Source: Streptomyces regalis
GTDB taxonomy: Bacteria; Actinomycetota; Actinomycetes; Streptomycetales; Streptomycetaceae
Assembly: GCF_001509475.1 (NCBI RefSeq)
Contig: NZ_LLZG01000047.1
Location: 62,001-126,000 of the forward strand
Reading direction: 5' to 3'
Length of the DNA: 64,000 bases
Under the pieces are notes generated by a model. The model saw only the letters and a list, made by a program, of their open reading frames with translations, had not been told where the DNA came from and did not search any database. Position 1 is the first letter of the stretch. The number at the start of each line of letters is the position of its first letter. Positions 50,492-58,249 of the stretch are shown here, one piece after another. The position numbers and the translations under genes were made by a program.

Positions 50492-50953
50492 TCATCCCTG
50501 GTACTGCTTGCGCCAGCTCTCGATCTGGGCGGGCAGCTCGCGGGCCATGAAGGTGTAGAAGTCCTGCATCTCGCGGAGACGGCGAGCGGTGGGCGTGCCG
50601 TCTCCCGTGGCGTCGATGCCTTCCTGGGCCGCGTGGAGCATCACGTTCAGCATGGTGTTCTGCTGGGACATCAGGGTGGCCCAGGCGCCTTCGCGGAAGC
50701 GGTAGTGGTCGCGGCGGCTGCCAGGGGCGGGGACGCGTTCGACCAGTCCGACGGGGATGAGCTGCTTGATCGCGGTGGAGACGGCACCCGAGCTGATCGA
50801 CAGCTCCTCGCACAGGTCGGCCGCGGTCATGGTGTCCTGCTCGGTGTAGAGCAGGGCGGTCATCACCCGGGCCGTGGTCTTCTGCATGCCGCCCTGGGCC
50901 AGCGTCAAGGCCAGCCTCTCCGCTGCGTCGCGCAGCTGCTCCTTTGCGTCCAT
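50492..50953 (-). CDS. GbsR/MarR-type transcriptional regulator
   Basis: 153 residues from MDAKEQLRDA. Winged helix: TARVMTALLYTEQDTMTAAD, LCEELSISSGAVSTAIKQLI (recognition helix) and VGLVERVPAPGSRRDHYRFR (wing). The C-terminal helical part (EMQDFYTFMARELPAQIESW) gives dimerisation. Divergent, across 75 bp of AT-richer DNA, from an ABC-2 exporter, which it probably represses together with itself. ATG with TGAGAG upstream; an earlier ATG seven codons before is possible. Confidence 0.88.
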   Translation of the reverse strand: MDAKEQLRDAAERLALTLAQGGMQKTTARVMTALLYTEQDTMTAADLCEELSISSGAVSTAIKQLIPVGLVERVPAPGSRRDHYRFREGAWATLMSQQNTMLNVMLHAAQEGIDATGDGTPTARRLREMQDFYTFMARELPAQIESWRKQYQG

Positions 50954-51027
50954 GGCTCTCAGGATAGCGAACATTGCGAAGTCTCAGTATGTTTACAGAT
51001 CTCTGAAAGCTCGATACGTTCTGAGGT

Positions 51028-51951
51028 ATGGAGAATGCCATCGAGCTCCGTGAGCTCACCAAGACGTATGGCTCCCGCCGCGGCCTGGCCGGGCTGACCC
51101 TCGACGTCCGCGTCGGCGAAGTCTTCGGCTACCTCGGCCCGAACGGCGCCGGCAAGTCCACCACCATCCGGCTGCTGCTCGACCTGATCCGCCCCACGGT
51201 CGGCCGGGCCACCGTCCTCGGCCTGGATCCGCGCGCCGATGGTGTGGAACTGCGCTGCCGCCTCGGCTACCTGGCCGGCGATTTCGTGGTCGACGGACGC
51301 CAGCGGGTGCGTGACTGCCTGCGCTTCCTCGCCGACCTGCGCGGAGGCGTGCCGCAACAGCGCATCGACGATCTGACCGACCGGCTCGGCCTCGACCAGA
51401 ACGCCCACATCAAGAAGCTCTCCAAGGGCAACCGGCAGAAGATCGGCCTCGTTCAGGCCTTCATGCACACCCCCGAACTGCTGATCCTCGACGAGCCCAC
51501 CTCCGGACTCGACCCGCTGGTCCAGCAGACCTTCCTGGACCTGGTCACGGAAGCCGCCGCGAACGGCCAGACCGTCTTCATGTCCAGCCACATCATGGAC
51601 GAGGTCGAGGCGGTCGCCGACCGGGTCGGCATCCTGCGCGACGGGCGCCTGGTCGCCCTGGACAGCGTCGCCCAGTTGCGTGCCGGAGCGGTCCGGGAGA
51701 TCGAGATCACCTTCGCCGAACCGGTGCGGGCCGAGGAGTTCGCCCGCCTGCCCGGCGTACGCACCCTCGTGCTCGACCCCGCGGGAACCACCCTGCGCGG
51801 ACAGCTCACCGGAGAGCCCGACGCGCTCGTGAAGGCCGCTGCCCGCCACCACGTCACCGCGCTGCGCGCGAGCGAACCCACCCTGGACGGCCTCTTCCAC
51901 GCCTACTACGCGGACGCCGAGGCGGCGCCGCGCTCTACCGCCGCCGTCTGA
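51028..51951 (+). CDS. ABC-2 exporter ATP-binding protein
   Basis: 307 residues. Walker A GPNGAGKSTTIRLL near 38; Q-loop region RCRLGYLAGDFVVDG, where the usual Gln is not evident; signature LSKGNRQKIGL (LSKGN in place of LSGGQ, common in the DrrA/CcmA group); Walker B LLILDEPTSGLDPLVQ; switch His in VFMSSHIMDEVEAVADR. The C-terminal ~80 residues form the DrrA-type extension. It drives the permease encoded 49 bp downstream. Controlled in all likelihood by the divergent GbsR/MarR gene. Confidence 0.92.
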   Translation: MENAIELRELTKTYGSRRGLAGLTLDVRVGEVFGYLGPNGAGKSTTIRLLLDLIRPTVGRATVLGLDPRADGVELRCRLGYLAGDFVVDGRQRVRDCLRFLADLRGGVPQQRIDDLTDRLGLDQNAHIKKLSKGNRQKIGLVQAFMHTPELLILDEPTSGLDPLVQQTFLDLVTEAAANGQTVFMSSHIMDEVEAVADRVGILRDGRLVALDSVAQLRAGAVREIEITFAEPVRAEEFARLPGVRTLVLDPAGTTLRGQLTGEPDALVKAAARHHVTALRASEPTLDGLFHAYYADAEAAPRSTAAV

Positions 51952-52000
51952 CCGGCCGTGCCGTCACCCACTTCACCTTCGTCGAAGGAGTCAACTCGCC

Positions 52001-52789
52001 ATGCGTGCCACCGTGTTCACCAAGACGCTCCGCGACAACCGCCGCTCGCTGATCGGCTGGACAGCCGGCACCACGCTGGCCGCCGCCATGTACGCGAGTT
52101 TCTATCCCCAGATGGCCACCGGCGGTGCCGAGTCCGTGCAGAACTTCCCGGAGGCGATGCGTGAGGCGTTCCACCTCGACGACCTGACCTCGGCCGCCGG
52201 ATACCTGCAGTCCTCCGTCTTCGGCCTCATCCTGCCGCTGCTTGCCCTCTTCTACGGGGCGGCAACCGGAGCACGTGCCACAGCGGGCGACGAGGAGTCC
52301 GGCACGCTCGACCTCCTCCTCGCTCACCCCGTCACCCGGACCCGCCTGATCCTGCAGCGGTTCGGCGCACTGACCGCCGGAGCCTGCGGCATCGCCGCGG
52401 CGGTGTGGATCGCGATGCTCGGCATCCGGGAGAGCGCCGACCTGACCTCCATCAGCCCGCTCGAGTTCCTGGCCCAATGCCTCAACCTGGCCCTGCTGGC
52501 CGTGGCGTTCGGCGCGCTCGCCATGGGCATCGGCGCCGCCACCGGCCGCCGGGCCCTGGTCTTCGCCGCTACCGCCGGCATCGGCATCCTCACCTACGCC
52601 GCGCACACCTTCGCCGGCCGGCTCGGCGCCGAGTGGGCCGCGTACTTCTCGCCGTTCCACTACTACATCGGCGGCGAGCCGCTCAAGCACGGCATCCAGT
52701 GGGGCGACGCGGGCGTTCTCGCCGCGGCGTCCGCGGCGTTGGTGGTCGCCGGGACGTACCGCTTCAACCACCGCGACCTCAACGCCTGA
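52001..52789 (+). CDS. ABC-2 type permease
   Basis: 262 residues with six hydrophobic segments, beginning MRATVFTKTLRDNRRSLIGW, TAGTTLAAAMYASFYPQM and ending in VLAAASAALVVAGTYRF. The block DEESGTLDLLLAHPVTRTRL is the conserved cytoplasmic motif of ABC-2 permeases that contacts the ATPase. It forms an exporter with the preceding gene. GAAGGAG lies 13 bp before the ATG. The substrate is unknown; such pairs often export antibiotics or lipids. Confidence 0.9.
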   Translation: MRATVFTKTLRDNRRSLIGWTAGTTLAAAMYASFYPQMATGGAESVQNFPEAMREAFHLDDLTSAAGYLQSSVFGLILPLLALFYGAATGARATAGDEESGTLDLLLAHPVTRTRLILQRFGALTAGACGIAAAVWIAMLGIRESADLTSISPLEFLAQCLNLALLAVAFGALAMGIGAATGRRALVFAATAGIGILTYAAHTFAGRLGAEWAAYFSPFHYYIGGEPLKHGIQWGDAGVLAAASAALVVAGTYRFNHRDLNA

Positions 52790-53312
52790 CGAACGGGCGG
52801 ATCTGCGGCCTCCTCTCGCACAAGTCAGGGGGAGCGATCTGTTCCGGGAACGGGGCGTGCTGCTGAACAGCGTCGGCCTGGAGTTCATGAAGATGGCGTG
52901 GGCGGACGAGACGGCGACCGGGCTGATCTGCTGGCGATGCGGATTCCGCGATGGACTCCTCCTGTGCTGACCGACTCACCCCGTGCGGGGCAGGCGGGGC
53001 ACCACTCCCAGAAGCAGGACGAAGGCGGCCATGGTGCCGAGGACTCGGCAGGCTCGGCGGCGTCTGGCTCGAGCATCCATGTCGCGCCATGCCGGGCCGC
53101 TCCAGGGGGCCTCCGGTGTGCTCATGGACGGGCCCTGTCCAGGCGCCTCGCTGTTACGAGAACTCACCGCGACCGTCGCCCTCCAGCAGTCGGTGAAGAT
53201 CGTCGGTCACCGGGAGACTCCGCGGTTCGTCAGGACCAGCAGGTCCCCCCGCGGCGGCGGGGCTGGGTGGGGAAGTCCCAGGACATTTCCCAGAGTTGAA
53301 GGTGTTACGTTC
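52790..53312. other. Debris region with two possible short frames
   Basis: On the plus strand 52837-52970 reads DLFRERGVLLNSVGLEFMKM, then ADETATGLICWRCGFRDG and a stop, coding-like but without a start; perhaps a gene tail with a CxxC-type element. On the minus strand 52976-53125 could encode a 49-aa peptide (MSTPEAPWSGPAWRD) with one helix (VLGTMAAFVLLLGVVPRL), but its ribosome-binding site is weak. Neither is firm. Confidence 0.35.
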
Positions 53313-54497
53313 ATGAACATGCCGATGGGATACGTGGCGACGACCACGCTCTTAACCTGGTGCACATTCTTCGCCGTTGTCGCGCCCCGCCGGCCCCGCC
53401 CACTGGCGACCATGAGCTTCTGGTTCGGGATGGTCCTCAACGAGGTGCCATTCCTGGGCATGTTCGCCGTAGTGGCCTCCACGGCATTGGCCGCTGCCCA
53501 AGGCGATCTGGGGTCACCGGCCAGCAAGGTGACGGCCGCGGTGGCCTTCGCCACCATCCCCGGGATGGCCGTGTCCGCCTGGCGGGGCCTGCGGACGGAC
53601 CAGGCGGTCGGGCACGCCCTCGAGCAGGGCCTCGGCACCGGCTGGCGGAATCATGTGCACAAACCGCTGCGCCGCCACCGGCCCTGGGCCCGCATCTTGC
53701 TGCTGCCGGGCCTGATGCGGCAGCGCGACGTGCAGCGGATCCCCAACATCAGCTACGGGGACGCCGGCCGCCGGAACCTGCTCGACATCTACCGTCGCCG
53801 CGACACACCGCAGAACGGGCCGGTCCTGATCTACTTCCACGGCGGCGGGTACACAAGCGGAGCGAAGAACCGCGAGGCACGGCCCCTGCTCTACCGGCTC
53901 GCCGGCCAGGGGTGGGTGTGCATCAGCGCCAACTACCGGCTGCGGCCCCAGACCACTTTCCCCGGCCACCAGATCGACGCCAAGAAGGTCATCGCCTGGG
54001 TCCGCGAGCACGCCCCCGAGTACGGCGCCGATCCGTCGAAGCTGTTCGTGGCGGGCAGCTCCGCCGGCTCCAACCTGGCGGCCCTGTGCGCGCTCACGCC
54101 GAACGACCCGCTGTTCCAGCCCGGATTCGAGTCGGCCGACACCTCGGTCACCGCGGCGATCTGCCTCTATGGCTACTACGGCCACTTCTTCGGCGAGGAA
54201 CCCGACGAAACGCCGTCCCCGAACCAACCGTATGCGTACCTCAACCCCGGTGCGCCACCGTTCCTCATCGCCCACGGCACCAAGGATGCGCTGGCGACCG
54301 TCGAGGGCGCCCGGAACTTCGTCGCCCAACTGCGCCGCGTCTCGGACAGCACCGTGGTCTACGCCGAACTGCCCGGCGGACAGCACGCCTTCGACCTGTT
54401 CCACTCCCCGCGCTTCGAGGCAGTCGTGGACGGCGTCGAAGCCTTCGCCGCCTGGGTCCTGACTGCTCCGGAGCGCACTCCCGACTCGGCCCGTTAG
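53313..54497 (+). CDS. Alpha/beta hydrolase (HSL-type esterase) with membrane N-terminus
   Basis: 394 residues. Three hydrophobic segments in the first ~100 residues (YVATTTLLTWCTFFAVVAP; FWFGMVLNEVPFLGMFAVVA; VTAAVAFATIPGMAVSAW) precede a soluble hydrolase domain. The oxyanion motif HGGGYTSGAKNRE, the nucleophile elbow FVAGSSAGSNLAALCAL (Ser near 250), Asp in IAHGTKDALATVEGA and His in GGQHAFDLFHSPRFE are all present, as in hormone-sensitive-lipase-like esterases. ATG with GAAGGTG upstream; the longer upstream frame lacks coding character. Substrate unknown. Confidence 0.88.
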   Translation: MNMPMGYVATTTLLTWCTFFAVVAPRRPRPLATMSFWFGMVLNEVPFLGMFAVVASTALAAAQGDLGSPASKVTAAVAFATIPGMAVSAWRGLRTDQAVGHALEQGLGTGWRNHVHKPLRRHRPWARILLLPGLMRQRDVQRIPNISYGDAGRRNLLDIYRRRDTPQNGPVLIYFHGGGYTSGAKNREARPLLYRLAGQGWVCISANYRLRPQTTFPGHQIDAKKVIAWVREHAPEYGADPSKLFVAGSSAGSNLAALCALTPNDPLFQPGFESADTSVTAAICLYGYYGHFFGEEPDETPSPNQPYAYLNPGAPPFLIAHGTKDALATVEGARNFVAQLRRVSDSTVVYAELPGGQHAFDLFHSPRFEAVVDGVEAFAAWVLTAPERTPDSAR

Positions 54498-55049
54498 GTC
54501 GTTTCTGATGGCTCTCGCTGGGTGGCTGGATCAGGGTCGGGGCTGGGCATGTGGGGCGTATAGTGCGGCGACGCGAGTGCCCGACCCGCCACCCGGGCGG
54601 GAGTCGGGGCGACGGCAGCGGCATCCCGGATTCCGCACCGCAACCGCACCGCAGTGAGGCTGAGGACGAGGCCGCGCTGCCCGACGCCTACCGCACGATC
54701 CTGGCGATCGCGCGGGACGCAGATGGCCCGGTGCAGGTCAGGGCGGTCGGTGAGCGGCTGAGCCTGGACACCTCGGCGCGCGGCAAGACGGAGCCGCTGC
54801 GGGCGAAGATGACCAAGCCCGTCGAGCAGGCTTCCCGGGACACCGCGGGGAACGCTACCTGTTCTTGATGCGCAAGCATTCGCCCCTCTCCCCGGAGCCA
54901 CGGATGTCGGAGCCTTCGTCCTCCGGATCCGATGCGCTTGGCGAAGGATGGGACGGGCTCCGGGCCGCGTGGAGCCCGAAGGTGGCGCAGGTCGGCATCG
55001 ACTGCCACTGCGCCACCTGCTTGCCGACAGGGCGCCGTATGCCCACCGC
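54498..55049. other. Debris: regulator-like fragment and orphan leader copy
   Basis: On the plus strand 54650-54831 encodes a fragment of a winged-helix-like streptomycete hypothetical (LPDAYRTILAIARDADGPVQ; LDTSARGKTEPLRAKMTK). It breaks at 54822 where a degenerate copy of the leader element begins. From 54873 to 55049 no gene is supported. Confidence 0.45.
54822..54872 (-). promoter_or_regulatory. Degenerate leader element copy E with nhaP-like upstream
   Basis: In minus-strand sense CCCGGGAAGCCTGCTCGA replaces the 19-nt consensus. The adjoining 50 nt (54823-54872) match the nhaP leader and promoter block 50084-50133 at 42 positions. No transporter gene follows, so it is an orphan leader, probably left from a duplicated or deleted antiporter gene. 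Confidence 0.45.
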
Positions 55050-56075
55050 CTACCCGCACTCCGCGGGGTGTCTGGTGCACCGCAGTGCTTTCCCGGCATC
55101 CACGAGACTGGTGCCCGCGTCGTTCGCGGTCTTCTGTTTCAGGGCGTGCACCTTCGTGGAGTAGATGTCTTCACCCCGTGCGGCGGCCCAGATGTTGATG
55201 ATCCGGGAGCTGTCGTCCTGGAGGAACAGATCCTGGCCTGCGTCGACCTGCTCGATGACCGCCTGTTGCCAGCTGCCCGCGATATAGCGTGCGCGGTTCA
55301 CCTTGTAGGGCGGAGGGCTGCCGGCAGTGCGAGTGAGGCGTTGCAGTACGTCCGAGCGCCATTGTTCGGCCTGCGACTTGGGGATGTCGTCGGCGATGCT
55401 GTCGTAGTAGCCGAGGCCGGCGGCGCAACTGCGCGCCGGCCAGGTGTAGTAGGGGCCGGTGGCGTGAGCAGGGACCTCCGCGAGGCGTGTGGCGCACTGA
55501 CGGACGTGTGCGGCTCGCAGGTCGGCGTACGCAGCGGGGTCCTGGGACACGGCGTGCAATACGGTGACGAGGTCGTCGGTACGAGCCGACATGCGGACGG
55601 TGCTGCCGTCCTGCCACGGGGTGCTGTCTTCTCGGTGCGTGTACTCGTCGTTGACGCCGCTCAGTATCTCCTGCGTGTCCTGGGCATAGTCCACCAGAGC
55701 CCCCGCGAGCGGGGCGCGCAACTCCGGGGCGATGGTGGGCTCCCGGCGTCGTTCGATGGCCTCGCTGACCGCGGTGACGGTGGCCTGCATCGCACGGGCT
55801 TCAGCGAGCGTATGCCGTCCGGGAGTTGAGCCGGTCGCGGCATCCTTTATCGCGGTGCCGAGGGCGCGGCAGTCCATGCCCTCCTTGTATGCGGCGCCGA
55901 GGGAGCGTCGCAGGGCCGTGTCGGACAGCAGGCTGTCACAGTTCGGCGTGTCCTCGCGCGCGACAAGGGCATAGCCGACCGCTCCGCCGCCGATCAGGAT
56001 GAAGGCGGCTGCTGTCGCGGCGAAGAAGCGTGCGCGCCGTGGGCGTGCTGTCTGCAGTGGCGTGTTGTTTTTCAT
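55050..56075 (-). CDS. Membrane-anchored extracytoplasmic protein of unknown function
   Basis: 341 residues. A basic N-terminus (PRRARFF) and one helix (AATAAAFILIGGGAVGYALV) anchor a soluble domain outside the cell. The domain is helical with four Cys (PNCDSLLSDTALRRSLGAAY; GMDCRALGTAI; RQCATRLAEV; RSCAAGLGYYDSI) and further Cys near the end (ALRCTRHPAECG), so disulfides are likely. No enzyme motif. ATG with AAGGACCAGG upstream. I do not recognise the family. Confidence 0.75.
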   Translation of the reverse strand: MKNNTPLQTARPRRARFFAATAAAFILIGGGAVGYALVAREDTPNCDSLLSDTALRRSLGAAYKEGMDCRALGTAIKDAATGSTPGRHTLAEARAMQATVTAVSEAIERRREPTIAPELRAPLAGALVDYAQDTQEILSGVNDEYTHREDSTPWQDGSTVRMSARTDDLVTVLHAVSQDPAAYADLRAAHVRQCATRLAEVPAHATGPYYTWPARSCAAGLGYYDSIADDIPKSQAEQWRSDVLQRLTRTAGSPPPYKVNRARYIAGSWQQAVIEQVDAGQDLFLQDDSSRIINIWAAARGEDIYSTKVHALKQKTANDAGTSLVDAGKALRCTRHPAECG

Positions 56076-56352
56076 CTTCCTGGTCCTTCTGCGGCGTCGC
56101 CAGCCGGTTGACGACTGTCACCGTGCCCATTCGCACCTGTCGCCGCCGCAGGTTCGGCGTGTGGTGGGCGGGCATCAGCGCGTCGATGAGGGTAGCCGCC
56201 TCTTCCGCGGTCAGCCGCGCGGACAGGGAGCAGGCGTCCGGGTCGTCCTTCTGGTACGCGTTGATCGTGCGCTGCCCGTCGTGGTGGGCGACCACCGACA
56301 GGTGGCGGTTCTCCCGTGTCGTCAGGTCGTAGCGGACTCCGATGCCCGGCAT
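55936..56352 (-). pseudogene. KhtT-like antiporter regulatory subunit, truncated
   Basis: The first ~72 residues (PGIGVRYDLTTRENRHLSVV, AHHDGQRTINAYQKDDPDAC, LTAEEAATLIDALMPAHHTP) match the N-terminus of KhtT-like regulatory subunits of K+/H+ antiporters. After NLRRRQ the sequence becomes Arg-rich and overlaps the start of the neighbouring anchored protein; the whole RCK_C ligand-binding domain is missing. The antiporter gene (khtU-like) that should follow is absent. I interpret it as a truncated remnant; a short product from the intact start is possible. Confidence 0.7.
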
Positions 56353-56558
56353 GGTGTGCTGCTCAGGCGTGGCGCGCCCATGACTGTCCCCCTTTTTGTC
56401 GGCGTGAGCGATCGATCGTGCGGCTCGCCTGCGGGGGCCGTCCGGACACGTGCCCAGGTCCAGCCTGTGAGGCTCATCCGAGGTGGGAGGGAGGGGCGGG
56501 GCGCCTGGAGCGGGGCTCGCCAGCCTGGTGGAGGCACCACGTGAGCCCTCGCCAACCC

Positions 56559-56927
56559 TCATAACAGGGCCTCGACGCCGCGGAGTTCCTTGCGCGCGAG
56601 ATCTGGATGCGCGCGCTCGCGGTCGAGGACGAGGAGGAGGCAGAGCCCTTCGTGGGTCCGGCGGGTCAGCGGGCGGATGAGGTGGAGTTCGCCGACAAAG
56701 GTGACCAGGATGTCCTCGATCTGCTCCGGCTTGTAGCCGGAAAGATTCAGCGCGGAGAGATGGGCGCGCACGATGTCGGTACAGCCGTGGGCGGCCCGGT
56801 TCAGGTCGAGGTTCTTCCGGCGGCTCATCGCGCCGAGCGGCATGCGGCTGACGTAGTCGACGAGGACGGCGCCGAGGGCCCCCTCGACGCGCATTGCGCG
56901 GTTGAGCGCGACCTGGACGGTGGACAC
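56559..56927 (-). CDS. Roadblock/LC7-domain protein
   Basis: 122 residues forming one roadblock/LC7 domain: VSTVQVALNRAMRVEGALGA, VLVDYVSRMPLGAMSRRKNL, AHGCTDIVRAHLSALNLSG, IEDILVTFVGELHLIRPLT. In actinomycetes such proteins belong to conservon-type systems with a small GTPase, or stand alone as polarity modules. No GTPase is adjacent. The GTG start has GAGAGGGGG upstream. Its 5' region carries the 19-nt leader element (56963-56981) followed by another GGAGGAAG and ATG, which looks like a foreign leader fused in front of the gene. Confidence 0.85.
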   Translation of the reverse strand: MSTVQVALNRAMRVEGALGAVLVDYVSRMPLGAMSRRKNLDLNRAAHGCTDIVRAHLSALNLSGYKPEQIEDILVTFVGELHLIRPLTRRTHEGLCLLLVLDRERAHPDLARKELRGVEALL

Positions 56928-56962
56928 GGCCGCCCCCCTCTCGGCATAGGGTCTTCCTCCGT

Positions 56963-56981
56963 GCCGACCAGGCTTCCCGGC
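56963..56981 (-). promoter_or_regulatory. Leader element copy D
   Basis: GCCGGGAAGCCTGGTCGGC in minus-strand sense, preceded by GGGCTGGAGC and followed by ACGGAGGAAGACCCTATG, so a ribosome-binding site and ATG at 56948 come 14-16 nt after the element. That ATG opens only a non-protein frame; the roadblock GTG lies 21 bp further. The leader seems to have been separated from its own gene. Confidence 0.55.
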
Positions 56982-57068
56982 GCTCCAGCCCTGCCGCGGC
57001 CCATCGAAGGCAGCGTGCGGCGGGGCACTTTTGCATCGAGCCATGGTTCGCTGCCGTCCGCCCCGCTC

Positions 57069-57505
57069 ATGCGGAGTCTTGGTGTCAACAACTCCGCGGG
57101 CGAGGTGCCCTTCGCGATCACCTTCGACAAGACCGGCCGCATGCTGGTCGCCGAGGCTGCCAAGTCAACGGTCAGGACACGCTGTGCTGGCTGGAGCGCG
57201 CCGGTGACTTCTTCTACGGCGGCAACACCGGCGACTCCACCGTCACGGATTACCGCGCCGATGCCCGCGGCAGGCTGGCCCTCACCAACGACGTCGGCAT
57301 CGCCAGGCCCCCGTCGGCCAAGTCCCAGGGGGTCATCGACCTGGCGGTGACGCAGGACGAGAGGTTCCTGTACGTGCAGAACGCCGTCTCCGGCACGGTC
57401 GACGGCTTCCGTATCGGCAGGAACGGATCCCTCACCAAGGTCACCACCGTCACCGGACTGCCCGCCTTCGCCGAGTCCGGCATGGAGGGCATCGCCGCGG
57501 TGTAA
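57069..57505 (+). pseudogene. Lactonase-type beta-propeller protein, decayed
   Basis: One frame reads NNSAGEVPFAITFDKTGRML VAEA-type propeller sequence, and after a frame change near 57160 continues QDTLCWLERAGDFFYGGNTG, LTNDVGIARPPSAKSQGVID, DLAVTQDERFLYVQNAVSGT and AFAESGMEGIAAV with a stop. This is the C-terminal third of a secreted lactonase/YVTN-like seven-bladed propeller. The N-terminus with its signal peptide is missing and a further internal deletion is likely at the frame change. Confidence 0.75.
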
Positions 57506-57528
57506 GGAAAGCGGCCGCCGCGGCCCGG

Positions 57529-57553
57529 CGCCCCGGACACACCGTCCGGGGCG
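57529..57553. terminator. 10-bp hairpin between convergent genes
   Basis: CGCCCCGGAC, loop ACACC, GTCCGGGGCG, between the lactonase remnant (+) and the nitroreductase (-) stops. Probably a bidirectional terminator. Confidence 0.65.
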
Positions 57554-58075
57554 TCACGTGCGTCCGCGTCCGTACCGGCGGTGTCCGCCGGCACAGGTGA
57601 GCCGGACGAACGGAATGGCTCGGCCCGCCTCGCGGAACGACGCCACACGGCCGTCGACGGGAAAGCCCATGAATCCGCACAGGCGGCGAGCCGTTCGAGG
57701 GTGCCGCCGGGCGTAGTCCACCATGATCTCGGCGCCCTCGTCGGGTGAGAGGAAGTGGGCGGTGACGGCGTGGGGGCGATTGCCGATCTGAATGACGGTC
57801 TTCGGCTGGTGGCACAGATTTTGGTACCAGTCCGCCTTCGGCCCGAAGCCGGCGGCGACGATCCAGCTGTCGACGCCCGGATCGTGGGACACCACCTCCA
57901 GGACGACCCGGTGGTCGAGGTCGGTGACGCGGCCGACGTGGTGCAGCAGAAGCAGCCGGTTCCCGAGCAGCGGCCCCAGTCCCGCGCGGAAGAGGAGGAT
58001 CGGTGCCCGTAGGGCCAAGCGCCGCCATCCGGTGGGGAGTCGAGGGCGGCTTGGGGCGGTGTCTCTACGCGCCAT
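57554..58075 (-). CDS. F420-dependent nitroreductase-like (Ddn) family protein
   Basis: 173 residues with the split beta-barrel fold of deazaflavin (F420)-dependent nitroreductases: APILLFRAGLGPLLGNRLLL, LHHVGRVTDLDHRVVLEVVS, SWIVAAGFGPKADWYQNLCH, VIQIGNRPHAVTAHFLSPDE. These enzymes reduce quinones or nitro compounds with F420H2, in line with actinomycete F420 use. ATG (MARRDTAPSR) start. Divergent from the second SpoIIE phosphatase gene. The natural substrate is unknown. Confidence 0.9.
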   Translation of the reverse strand: MARRDTAPSRPRLPTGWRRLALRAPILLFRAGLGPLLGNRLLLLHHVGRVTDLDHRVVLEVVSHDPGVDSWIVAAGFGPKADWYQNLCHQPKTVIQIGNRPHAVTAHFLSPDEGAEIMVDYARRHPRTARRLCGFMGFPVDGRVASFREAGRAIPFVRLTCAGGHRRYGRGRT

Positions 58076-58249
58076 GGTTGCCTTCCACAGATGGTCGGGA
58101 ATGTCGGCTCTTGGACTCGATTGGGTAAAGGACCCGAGGCAAGAGCCGTCTCGCGCGGCCTACCTTTGCATAGTCTAAACGTGAGGGGGAGGCGTGCCCG
58201 CGGAGGTGAGGGGCGACTCTCGAGCGCCTCGACACCGCTGGAGTACGCC

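Noticed and set aside
50321..51097. Plus-strand frames after leader copy C tested as the missing gene
   Set aside because: They have no domain-like sequence and mostly lie antisense to the GbsR/MarR gene.
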